In this document: positions 25,531-33,498 of the stretch, in pieces
How the letters are laid out: each line of letters opens with the position of its first letter
Position numbering within the stretch: the first letter of the stretch is position 1
NCBI GenBank assembly: GCA_963724405.1
Contig: CAVRUQ010000011.1
Span: forward strand, 186,001 to 250,000
From: CAVQBJ01 sp963724405
Lineage (GTDB): Bacteria > Actinomycetota > Thermoleophilia > Solirubrobacterales > Solirubrobacteraceae
Direction of reading: 5' to 3'
DNA length: 64,000 nt
The notes under the pieces: model-generated
What the model saw: only the letters and a program-made list of their open reading frames with translations
The model's database searches: none
What the model was told of the DNA's origin: nothing
Position numbers and translations under genes: made by a program

Positions 25531-26208
25531 TCAGTGGTGGTGCAGGAAGGCGTTGGCCGCGGTCCACGCGCCGTACTCGGGTAGCAGGACGAGCGCGAGC
25601 AGCAGGCCGCCGACGAGGGCCCCGGCGAGCACGATCGCCCGCCCGCCACCGCCCGGGTCGGTACCGGTCACCGTAGCGCGGGTGGCGCGCGCGGCCCGCA
25701 GGTGCTCGGGCAGCCCGGGCAGATGACCGAGGACGTGCAGCGCGGTGACGGCGATCCACACGATGAAGCTCGCCTTGTGGATGAGCAGCCACGTGCCCCG
25801 TGAGCTCGGGCCGAGCACCAGCAGCACGAGGCCGCTGGCGAACACGACGATCGTCGACAGCACGACGACCGGCGCGAGGAAGCGCAGCGCCGGAACGGGC
25901 GGACCGGCGCGACGGTAGGCGGAATCGTGCGTGTAGTAGCGCGCGAAGCGGTAACCGGTGCTCCCCATCTTCAGAGCGACCGGTCCGATGAGCAGCAGCC
26001 CGACGAACAGGTGCACCGAGATGAGCTGGTGGATCCGCAGGATCGTGAGCCCGATCACGGCGAGCAGGATGAGAAGCAGCACACCGACCGTCGCCGTGAG
26101 CTGCTCGTTGCCGGCGGTTCCGCCGCCAAGCAGCCAGGATCGGCGTGCGGGCAGCACGTCGGCCGTCGCATGCCGACCTTGGGCGATGGAGGGGTCCGGT
26201 GAGTGCAT
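25531..26208 (-). CDS. Cytochrome-b-like membrane protein
   Basis: 225 residues, about five hydrophobic helices. Histidines in RIHQLISVHLFVG, LLIHKASF and LHVLGHL are placed as axial ligands of one or two b hemes. First gene of the electron-transfer operon, divergent from the response-regulator/kinase pair. The ATG at 26208 is chosen; an in-frame ATG at 26244 would add 12 residues. A family name cannot be given with confidence. Confidence 0.75.
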   Translation of the reverse strand: MHSPDPSIAQGRHATADVLPARRSWLLGGGTAGNEQLTATVGVLLLILLAVIGLTILRIHQLISVHLFVGLLLIGPVALKMGSTGYRFARYYTHDSAYRRAGPPVPALRFLAPVVVLSTIVVFASGLVLLVLGPSSRGTWLLIHKASFIVWIAVTALHVLGHLPGLPEHLRAARATRATVTGTDPGGGGRAIVLAGALVGGLLLALVLLPEYGAWTAANAFLHHH

Positions 26209-26441
26209 CGCTGTCAGTGTTCGCCGATTGTCTAACGACTGCATAACCGCGGCATGAGAAACCTCTGAGACCGCAAAGCGCCCGCGAATGGGCCGTTTGA
26301 CGGGCGCGAGGCGGCCACGGCAGCTGTCGGAATGGGGGAGGCGGGTCGAACCTCCTTAACCCCGCATCGGCACCGCGGCTACGCCGGAAGAATGAGAAAA
26401 CTCTTCGCGATCGTGCGTCCGCGCTCCGTCGCGCTCGTGCC

Positions 26442-26447
26442 TATGAT
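26442..26447 (+). promoter_or_regulatory. -10 box TATGAT of the two-component operon
   Basis: TATGAT ends 6 nt before the GTG at 26454, indicating a leaderless transcript. No good -35 is visible. Confidence 0.5.
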
Positions 26448-26453
26448 CGATCG

Positions 26454-27188
26454 GTGGAGCGATCGATGGAGAGCGCTGCAGCGACCGGCGACGGGCCATC
26501 CGGGCCGTCCACCGCGAGGGTCCTCGTCGTCGAGGACGAGGCGGGCATCGCGGACTTCCTGGAGCGGGGCCTGCGTGCGGCCGGCTTCGAGGTGCAGGTC
26601 GCCCTCGACGGAACGACCGGCGAGGAGCGCGCGCTCGCCGACACGCTCGACCTCGTCATCCTCGACATGATGCTGCCCGGTCGCAGTGGCGCCGAGATCC
26701 TCGCCACCCTCCGCGAGCGCAAGCCCGAGCTTCCGGTCATCGTGCTCACCGCACGGGGCGAGGTGCGCGACCGCATCTCCGGTCTCGACGCCGGCGCGGT
26801 CGACTACCTCGTCAAGCCGTTCGCGCTCGCCGAGCTCGTCGCCCGCGTGCGCGCGCAACTGCGCAGTTCGCGCCGCGCCCCCGCGACGCGGCTGGAGAGC
26901 GGGGACATCGAGGTCGACCTGCTGTCCCGCGAGGTTCGCCGCGCCGACCAGCCGGTCCGGCTGTCGGCGACCGAGTTCGACCTGCTCGTCTTCCTGATGC
27001 GCAACCGGCGGCGGGTCGTGTCCCGCGAGCAGATCCTGCGCGCGGTGTGGGGCTACGAGCACGATCCCGGCACGAACATCGTCGAGGTGTACATGGGCTA
27101 CCTGCGCCGGAAACTGGGCCAGGGCCGCGCGTCCGGGCCGATCGTCACAGTGCGCTCCGTCGGCTACCGCCTCGACGATGGGCCCTGA
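26454..27188 (+). CDS. OmpR/PhoB-family response regulator
   Basis: 244 residues. The receiver domain has VVEDE, the phospho-acceptor Asp in LVILDMMLPG, Thr in VLTARG and Lys in LVKPF. A winged-helix effector domain follows (LSATEFDLLVFLM through VRSVGYRL). The GTG at 26454 is chosen from the TATGAT spacing; ATG at 26466 is the alternative. Paired with the histidine kinase 12 nt downstream and divergent from the electron-transfer operon, which it may control. Confidence 0.93.
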   Translation: MERSMESAAATGDGPSGPSTARVLVVEDEAGIADFLERGLRAAGFEVQVALDGTTGEERALADTLDLVILDMMLPGRSGAEILATLRERKPELPVIVLTARGEVRDRISGLDAGAVDYLVKPFALAELVARVRAQLRSSRRAPATRLESGDIEVDLLSREVRRADQPVRLSATEFDLLVFLMRNRRRVVSREQILRAVWGYEHDPGTNIVEVYMGYLRRKLGQGRASGPIVTVRSVGYRLDDGP

Positions 27189-27200
27189 TCGGGTCAGCCG

Positions 27201-28721
27201 GTGAAGCTCCCCCGCCGGCCGACCCTCCGCTGGCACCGGCCGACGAGCCTGCGCTGGCGGCTTACCGCGTGGGTGGCCGGAGTGATGCTCGCATCCGTTG
27301 CGGTGACGTACGTCGTCGTCTACCGCGACACCGGGCAGCAGCTGCGCAGCCAGATCGACCGCGACATCCGCGGCGACGCGGCGCAGCTCGCCCAGTCGCT
27401 GCGACTGTCGGGCGCCCGCACGCCGGCCCGGGTCACGGCGATCGCCTCGCGCTATCTGCAGGCCCAACCCTACGATGCGACGGCCACCTTCCTGGCCGTG
27501 AGCGTCAGCGGCGGAGGCACGCTGAGCAACCACCCCGAGCTGCTCGGCTCGGCGGCACCGGACGACGGCGAGAGCGCGGCCGAGCAGTCGCAGGAGAATC
27601 ACCTCGGCCGGTCGCTTCTGTCGCCCCGCCGCGGCTCCTTCACGCTCCAGCTGCCCGACGTCGGCGACGTGCGCATGTTCGAGCAGGCAATCGTCGTCGG
27701 CGGGCGCGTTCCGGTGCGCATCCTCGCCGGTGAACCGCTGGAGATCGTCACCCGGGCCGAGCGCGGCGTCGCACGCGCGTTCCTGATCGCCGGCATCTTC
27801 GTGCTCGCGCTTGCGCTGCTGGCGTCGTACTTCGCCGGCGCCCGCTTCTCGGCGCCGCTGCGCCGCATGGCCGCCGTGGCCACGCGCGTCGACGCCGGAG
27901 ACCTCGATCCGCGGATGGGCACCGAACGCGGGCGCCACGACGAGGTGCGGGTTCTCGCCGACGCGTTCAATCACATGCTCGACCGGCTGGCCGATGCGTT
28001 CGCGGCCCAGCGCGAGTTCGTGGCCGACGCGTCACACGAGCTGCGCACTCCGCTGACCGTCATCCGCGGACAGCTCGAGGTGCTCGCCGCGGCCGACGAG
28101 GTGTCCCAGGAGGACGTGCGCCGGGTCGAGCGGCTCGTCCGCGCCGAGGTGTCACGCATCGGTCGCCTCGTCGACGACCTGCTGCTGCTCGCGCAGTCCG
28201 AGCGAATGGACTTCCTGCTCATCGAGGCCATCGACATCCGCGAGTTCGCGACCGAGCTGTGGGATGGGATCGCCGCCACCGCCGACCGGCGGTTCGAGTG
28301 CGGCGAGATCCCCAACGGGCTGCTGCGCGCCGATCCGGATCGACTCGCGCAGGCGCTGCGCAACCTCGCGCGCAACGCGATCGAGCACACCGCCCCCGGC
28401 GATGGGCTCGTGCGCCTGTCCGTCGAGATCGCCGGCCCGAAGCGCATCCGTTTCGTCGTCGAGGACGACGGGCCCGGGATTCCCGCCGCCGAGCGTGAAC
28501 GCGTGTTCGAACGCTTCCATCGCACCGACATCGCCCGCAGCCGCGCCGCGGGCGGCGCCGGGCTCGGTCTGGCGATCGTCCGCGCGATCGCGCTTGCGCA
28601 CGGCGGCGAGGTCGTGGCCCGTGAACGCCCGGGGGGCGGCTGCCGCTTCGAGCTCGAGCTCCCGGGCTTCGCACCCGCAGCGGTCACGCGCCCCGTGGCG
28701 AGTCCCGCTCGCGCCCGTTGA
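27201..28721 (+). CDS. Sensor histidine kinase
   Basis: 506 residues from a GTG start. One N-terminal membrane helix (about residues 22-42), an extracytoplasmic sensor region of about 140 residues, a second helix, a HAMP linker, the HisKA box ASHELRTPLTV and HATPase motifs (N box NLARNAIEH, G1 DDGPGIP, G2 GGAGLGLAIV). Cognate of the preceding response regulator. The sensor region is not a recognised domain, so the signal is unknown. Confidence 0.93.
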   Translation: MKLPRRPTLRWHRPTSLRWRLTAWVAGVMLASVAVTYVVVYRDTGQQLRSQIDRDIRGDAAQLAQSLRLSGARTPARVTAIASRYLQAQPYDATATFLAVSVSGGGTLSNHPELLGSAAPDDGESAAEQSQENHLGRSLLSPRRGSFTLQLPDVGDVRMFEQAIVVGGRVPVRILAGEPLEIVTRAERGVARAFLIAGIFVLALALLASYFAGARFSAPLRRMAAVATRVDAGDLDPRMGTERGRHDEVRVLADAFNHMLDRLADAFAAQREFVADASHELRTPLTVIRGQLEVLAAADEVSQEDVRRVERLVRAEVSRIGRLVDDLLLLAQSERMDFLLIEAIDIREFATELWDGIAATADRRFECGEIPNGLLRADPDRLAQALRNLARNAIEHTAPGDGLVRLSVEIAGPKRIRFVVEDDGPGIPAAERERVFERFHRTDIARSRAAGGAGLGLAIVRAIALAHGGEVVARERPGGGCRFELELPGFAPAAVTRPVASPARAR

Positions 28722-28739
28722 GGCGGGCCGGGCGGCGTC

Positions 28740-30458
28740 TCACAGCCGAGCTTCGACGAGGACCGGCCCGGCGCGGCTCACGGTGACGTCGGTCCAGTCG
28801 TCGGGCGACGGGCTGACGGTCGCGGCGCCGGAGGTCACGCGCCAGAACGGCGTGTAGCGCACGCGTACGAGAACCATGCCCGCGCCGCTCGCTCGCAGCG
28901 CGAAGCCGTCGCCGTCCAGCGCCGTGAGGCGTCCCGGGCCGCTCGCGAGCGGTCGGGCCCCGGCCACCGCGTAGACGCGCCAGTGGGCGCTGGAGAACAC
29001 CTGGCGAAGGAACGGGAGCCCACCGCGGATGAGCTCCGCCTCCGCCACGCTCGAGGGGTCCAGCCGCGCATCGGACAGGACGACGAAGCGCACGCCGGTG
29101 TCCAGCAGCCACTGCTGGTAGGCCGATGCCGTGAGTACCTTGCCGTAGAACAGCCCGTCGTAGCGCAGGTCGAGCTGGCGCTCCCAGCCCCGGGCCAGAT
29201 CGAAGCGGCGGGCGAGCACCGTGGCGTCCCAGTGTGAGCTCGTGAACGCCACCTCGATGCGCATCGGCGTGTCGCCCTGCTGCGCCGCCAGGAAGCGCGT
29301 CACCGGCGCGTAGTAGGAGAGCTGTGTCGACGGGTCGGCGGCGGCGGTGACCGATTGCACGAGCGGTCCGTTGACCTGCCACAGCACGATCGCCGCCGTC
29401 GCGGCGTACAGCACGACCCGGGCCGTCCGCGCCGTCACGGACGGCTCCTCGCCGCCGTCATGGGCGGCTCGGCGGCGCTGCGCGCGCACGCTCCTCGAGA
29501 GGGCGATCCGCGCGTCGTCGACGGTCACCGACCCGACGAGCAGTGCGGGAGCGAGCAGCACGCCGAGGCGGACCGCGTTGCTGCCGAGCGGCGATCGCGC
29601 GAGGTACGCGAGCAGCAGCGTGGCCAGGTAGAGCAGCGCGCCGGTGCGCAGCAGCCGCTCCCGGGCCGGGAGCAACAGCACGAGCATGAGCGTGCTCGCG
29701 GTCGCCGCGAGCAGCGAGGTCAGCGAGAAGGTCTCGTACCCGCCATCGGAGAACAGGAGCGTCAGCGCCAGCGTCAGCGCAACCGCCGGACCGGCGAGGA
29801 CGACGGCGCGGCCGAGCGCGCGATTGGCGAGCAGGTCGGCTCCGGCGGCGAGCGCCAGGAACAGCGCGGCCACCGGGCTCGTCGCCCCGCAGGCGAGCGA
29901 CAGCAGCGCGGCGAGGCGGTAGTGGCCCCGGACGATCGCGAGCACGGCGGCCACGGCGAACGTGACGCCGAGCGCGTACGTGAGCCGCCCGATGTACAGG
30001 TCACCGGCGGCGCCGATGGCGAACAGCGCGCTCGCCGCCGCCGCGTGCGATCCGAACCGGTCACGCGCCAGGCGCGCGAACATCACCGTCGACAGGGTCA
30101 CCGCGATCGCCCCGATGGCTCGCAGCCCGAGCAGCGCGCCGAGCGGCGGGAACAGCACGCTGTAGTCGAGCAGGTAGTGACCGGCGTACCAGTTGTTGTC
30201 CCACAGCGTGAATCCGTCGACCGAGAACAGGTGCGTGCGGTACGCCTGCGCGGCGAGGTCGGGGCTGTGCGGATACCAGACGAGCCAGATCGCCAGCAGC
30301 GCGCCGAGCGTGAGCGCGGCCGGCGGCAGCCGCCACGGTGTTCGCCGCCACGGGCCTCGGGGTGGGCCGTCGTCACCGTCGCGTGCGAGCGCGAGCGGTC
30401 CGCCGGTCGCCGGAAGCGGCGAGGCGCTCGTCAACCGGGTGGGCCCGATGGGGATCAC
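28740..30458 (-). CDS. Polytopic membrane protein, possibly GT-C-type glycosyltransferase
   Basis: 572 residues with about ten hydrophobic helices in the first two thirds and a soluble C-terminal domain. The first outer loop contains WDNNWYAGHYLLDYSVLFPP, an acidic loop of the kind found in GT-C transferases and YfhO-like proteins, but no definite catalytic motif is seen. It starts with a GTG overlapping the upstream stop (GTGA at 30455-30458), so it is translated together with the MGDG-synthase-like half protein, suggesting joint work on a membrane glycolipid. Confidence 0.7.
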   Translation of the reverse strand: MIPIGPTRLTSASPLPATGGPLALARDGDDGPPRGPWRRTPWRLPPAALTLGALLAIWLVWYPHSPDLAAQAYRTHLFSVDGFTLWDNNWYAGHYLLDYSVLFPPLGALLGLRAIGAIAVTLSTVMFARLARDRFGSHAAAASALFAIGAAGDLYIGRLTYALGVTFAVAAVLAIVRGHYRLAALLSLACGATSPVAALFLALAAGADLLANRALGRAVVLAGPAVALTLALTLLFSDGGYETFSLTSLLAATASTLMLVLLLPARERLLRTGALLYLATLLLAYLARSPLGSNAVRLGVLLAPALLVGSVTVDDARIALSRSVRAQRRRAAHDGGEEPSVTARTARVVLYAATAAIVLWQVNGPLVQSVTAAADPSTQLSYYAPVTRFLAAQQGDTPMRIEVAFTSSHWDATVLARRFDLARGWERQLDLRYDGLFYGKVLTASAYQQWLLDTGVRFVVLSDARLDPSSVAEAELIRGGLPFLRQVFSSAHWRVYAVAGARPLASGPGRLTALDGDGFALRASGAGMVLVRVRYTPFWRVTSGAATVSPSPDDWTDVTVSRAGPVLVEARL

Positions 30459-31114
30459 CGCGACGGGGCGGCGAGGGTCGCGCCGGCCGCGACCTCGGCG
30501 GGGACGTGGGCGCTCGGCGGGCGCAGCGCCGGGCGAGCGAACGGCTCGGCCGCGGGCGCGGCATGCGGCCGCGTCGCCGTGGCCGGTGCTCCGGCGGTGA
30601 TGGAGGAGATCTCGGGCAGCGATTCAGGGTAGCTCGCGAGGTGGAGGTCGGCTCCGCGGTGCGCCCGGAGATGCAGGCTCGCGAAGTCGGTCACGAGCGC
30701 GCAGAGCGGGACGTCGAGCTGTCCGCGCTCGCGCATCACGCCAAGGGGCGCCGTGATGCCGGGGTACGTCGAGACGACGATGTCCGGGCGTTCGGCCTCG
30801 ATCAGACCGAGCAGCGTGCCGCGCGACGTGCCGTACAGGAGTCGCAGGGCGAGGTGGCGGCCGACGCTCCAGCGCACGGCAAGCGCGTACGAGCAGTTGT
30901 AGGCACGGGGGCAGTGCATCAGCTGCCAGCGGGTGAAGCGCTCGAGCAACAGCCGCAGCGCGCCACGCGCATCGCCGAGCCCGTTGCGCACCGTGACGTG
31001 CGCGTAGGGCGCGACGCGCTGCAGTTCCTCGCGCACCCCCTCGGCCGCGGCATGGTGGCCGCTGCCGACGCCGGCGCTGAGGATCAGCACCCGTGCTGGC
31101 CAGCGGTCGGTCAC
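30455..31114 (-). CDS. MGDG-synthase-type glycosyltransferase, N-terminal half only
   Basis: 219 residues. LILSAGVGSGHHAAAEGVREEL and the following helices match the N-terminal domain of monogalactosyldiacylglycerol synthase-like GT28 enzymes, including VSTYPGITAPLGV and the strand LCALVTDF. The sequence ends in a Pro/Ala-rich tail where the inter-domain linker should be; the C-terminal UDP-sugar-binding domain (about 180 residues) is missing, and no continuation is seen in other frames. It may be a degenerate enzyme, or need the membrane protein it is coupled to. Confidence 0.75.
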   Translation of the reverse strand: MTDRWPARVLILSAGVGSGHHAAAEGVREELQRVAPYAHVTVRNGLGDARGALRLLLERFTRWQLMHCPRAYNCSYALAVRWSVGRHLALRLLYGTSRGTLLGLIEAERPDIVVSTYPGITAPLGVMRERGQLDVPLCALVTDFASLHLRAHRGADLHLASYPESLPEISSITAGAPATATRPHAAPAAEPFARPALRPPSAHVPAEVAAGATLAAPSR

Positions 31115-31583
31115 GAGCGTTCCGGGGAGCCGTCGGTCATGCCTCTGTGTCCCGCGCGCGCGGCGCCCGCCGTCCTCGGAGGAGGAGCAGCACGCCGGCA
31201 GGATGCTGGACGAACGTGAGAATCCGGTGAGACTCGATCGGCCCGGCGCCTGCCCGCCGTGGTCGGGTCGCGACCCATGAGCACCTTCTCATCTTTCACG
31301 ATCGGGCCGAACCCTGCGCCGACGTCCCCGCCGGGGCGGCGGGCGCCCGGTCCCGGGATCGCGGCCCGTCTGCACGGCCGTCGCCCGCTCGAGGCCCCCG
31401 CGCCGCCGCACGCGGCGACCGGCGCGACCTGATTGCGGGCCTCGGGTCCTCGGGCGGAGCGACTGCGGGGCGGCGTCCTTCACCCCATCTGGACGATGCC
31501 GCCGTCGCCGAACCGCCCTTGAATGGCAGCATGCGACCGAGCGTGGCAGACTGCGCCTGCGGCCGTGCCGCCTCGGCGATTCG
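31115..31583. other. 469-nt intergenic region
   Basis: It lies between the divergent half-glycosyltransferase and the SHOCT membrane protein genes. It has no convincing gene; one 62-codon Arg/Pro-rich frame on the minus strand was rejected. It holds one weak copy (31479-31497) of the palindrome seen in several promoters to 50.3 kb. Confidence 0.5.
31479..31497. promoter_or_regulatory. Regulon palindrome, weak copy (TTCACCC-CATCT-GGACGAT)
   Basis: 11 of 14 positions agree with ATCACCC-N5-GGGTGAT. It sits 87 nt before the SHOCT membrane protein start. No clear -10 follows at the usual distance, so this is the least certain member. Confidence 0.3.
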
Positions 31584-33098
31584 ATGACCCGAAACGGAGG
31601 GTCCGTGGCCATACCGTCAGCCGAGCAGTCCCCGCCCCAGCCCCCGCCCGCCGCAGCGCCCGACGAGACGCCCCCGGCGAAGCGGGGCCACCACGCGCAC
31701 CGCGTCCTCGTCGGCACGCTGATGGCCATCGCCTTCGTCACGGGGCTCGTGGCCGTCTTCGCCGTGTGGGCCAACCGGCAGGCGCTGAACGCCAACAACT
31801 GGACGAACACGAGCGGGAAGCTGATCGAGGATCCGAAGATCCAGGCGGCCGTGGGCGCCTACCTCGTCGACCAGCTGTTCCGCGCGGTGAACGTGGCCGA
31901 CGAGCTCCAGGGCCTCCTCCCGTCGCAGATCTCCGGCCTCGCCGGCCCGGCCGCCGCCGGCCTGCGCCAGGTCGCCGATGAGGTGGCGCCTCAGCTGCTC
32001 GCACAGCCCCGGATCCAGGCGGCCTGGCGGGCCGCCAACCGGGTGGCGATCCAGGAGCTGCTTCGCATCCTGAACGGCGGGAGCAAGACCGTCTCCACCG
32101 CCAACGGCAACGTCACACTCGATCTGAACACGATCGTCACCCAGCTCGCCGCCGGCCTCGGGGTGCAGACCCAATTGGCCGCCGTCCAGAGCAAGCTCCA
32201 GGGCTCCTCGGGCGCGCAGGTCCGCGCCACCGCCCAGCAGAAGCTCGGCATCACCCTGCCGGCCTCGACCGGCCAGCTGGTCGTCCTGCGCTCGAACCAG
32301 CTCAAGACGGCGCAGGACATCGCCAGCGCGATCAAGGGGCTGGCCGTGTGGCTGACCGTTCTCACCCTGGCGTTGTTCGTCGCGGCCGTGTGGCTGGCCG
32401 AGGGCTGGCGCCGGCTGGCGCTGCGCCGGGTCGGGTGGTACTTCATCGCGCTCGGCCTGCTCCTGGTGCTGGCCCGCCGGATCGCCGGCAACGCGATCGT
32501 CGACGGCCTCGTCGCCTCGGACTCGGTGCGGCCGGCCGCGCACGACGCCTGGAACATCGGGACGAGCCTCCTGTACGACATCGCCGTCGCGCTGGTCGTC
32601 TATGGGATCGTGCTCGTCGCCGCCGCCTGGCTGGCCGGGGACACGCGCGCGGCGGTCGCTGTGCGACGAGCGCTGGCACCCGACCTGCGCGAACGCCCGG
32701 CGCGGGTGTACGGCGCGGTCGGGGGCGTGTTCCTGCTGCTCCTGCTGTGGGGGCCGACTCCGGCCTTCCGCCAGGTGACCACGATCATCGGGTTCATCGT
32801 GCTCATCGCCCTCGGCGTTCACGCGCTGCGCCGCCAGACCGCGGTGGAGTTCCCCGATGCCCAGGTCGGCGACGCGACGCACCGACTCAGAGCGTGGGTG
32901 GACGCCCGCCGCCACCATGATCACGCCGCGTTGGGGCACGGGGCGAGGCAGCCCGCCGCCGACGCGACGGGCCGGTTCGCCCGAGACGACAACAGTCAAC
33001 TGGCACAGCTCGAACGCGCGGCCTCGCTGCACGACCGCGGGGTCCTCACCGACGCGGAGTTCGCCGCGCAGAAGTCGGCCATCATGAACGGCTCCTGA
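31584..33098 (+). CDS. Membrane protein with C-terminal SHOCT domain
   Basis: 504 residues. A Pro-rich N-terminus, one helix (about residues 44-62), a large helical outer region of about 180 residues, then four to five more hydrophobic helices. The last 30 residues, LAQLERAASLHDRGVLTDAEF and onward, are a SHOCT domain, a short oligomerisation module. ATG 31584 is used; GTG 31605 with GGAGG just upstream is an alternative start. The AhpD-like gene follows after 4 nt, so the two form an operon. The biochemical role is unknown. Confidence 0.82.
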   Translation: MTRNGGSVAIPSAEQSPPQPPPAAAPDETPPAKRGHHAHRVLVGTLMAIAFVTGLVAVFAVWANRQALNANNWTNTSGKLIEDPKIQAAVGAYLVDQLFRAVNVADELQGLLPSQISGLAGPAAAGLRQVADEVAPQLLAQPRIQAAWRAANRVAIQELLRILNGGSKTVSTANGNVTLDLNTIVTQLAAGLGVQTQLAAVQSKLQGSSGAQVRATAQQKLGITLPASTGQLVVLRSNQLKTAQDIASAIKGLAVWLTVLTLALFVAAVWLAEGWRRLALRRVGWYFIALGLLLVLARRIAGNAIVDGLVASDSVRPAAHDAWNIGTSLLYDIAVALVVYGIVLVAAAWLAGDTRAAVAVRRALAPDLRERPARVYGAVGGVFLLLLLWGPTPAFRQVTTIIGFIVLIALGVHALRRQTAVEFPDAQVGDATHRLRAWVDARRHHDHAALGHGARQPAADATGRFARDDNSQLAQLERAASLHDRGVLTDAEFAAQKSAIMNGS

Positions 33099-33102
33099 CG
33101 CG

Positions 33103-33474
33103 ATGCCCGACGCTCCGGGCGCCGCCGAGAAGCTGCTGCACCGCCTGGCGGATTGCGACGAGGCGCTGCTGCGGTCGGTGCTTGCTTCCACGCCCGCGCT
33201 CGCCGGCGGGACCGACGGCCAGGCACCGGCGCTCAACGCCCGCACGAGGATGCTCGTCAACGTGGCGGCACTGCTCGCCATGGGCGCGTCCACGACGTCG
33301 CTGCGCTGGGCGGTCGAGCTCGCGGCCTGCGTCGGGGCGGACGACGAGCAGATCGTCGGCGTGCTCGCCGCGGTCGGGTCCGCCGTGGGGTCCGCGAGCG
33401 TCGCCTCCGGCGCCCCACGCCTCGCCCTGGCCATCGACTATGACATCGAGACGGAGGCCGCTCCGGCCTCGTGA
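33103..33474 (+). CDS. AhpD/carboxymuconolactone-decarboxylase-like protein, copy 1
   Basis: 123 residues. The all-helical pattern LNARTRMLVNVAALLAMGASTTS and IVGVLAAVGSAVGSA matches the CMD/AhpD fold. The redox CxxC of AhpD is absent; only a single Cys remains in ELAACVGAD. It is a paralogue of the protein at 36231-36563, and the two flank the MalT-type regulator. Function is not known; loss of the cysteines argues against peroxidase activity. Confidence 0.8.
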   Translation: MPDAPGAAEKLLHRLADCDEALLRSVLASTPALAGGTDGQAPALNARTRMLVNVAALLAMGASTTSLRWAVELAACVGADDEQIVGVLAAVGSAVGSASVASGAPRLALAIDYDIETEAAPAS

Positions 33475-33498
33475 CATCGCCGCCGGCTCGCGACGCGC

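Noticed and set aside
31111..31299. 62-codon minus-strand frame ending in an ATGA overlap with the half-glycosyltransferase start
   Set aside because: Composition is Arg/Pro/Ala-rich without domain features, and the overlap alone is weak evidence. It could be a short coupled leader but I cannot support it.
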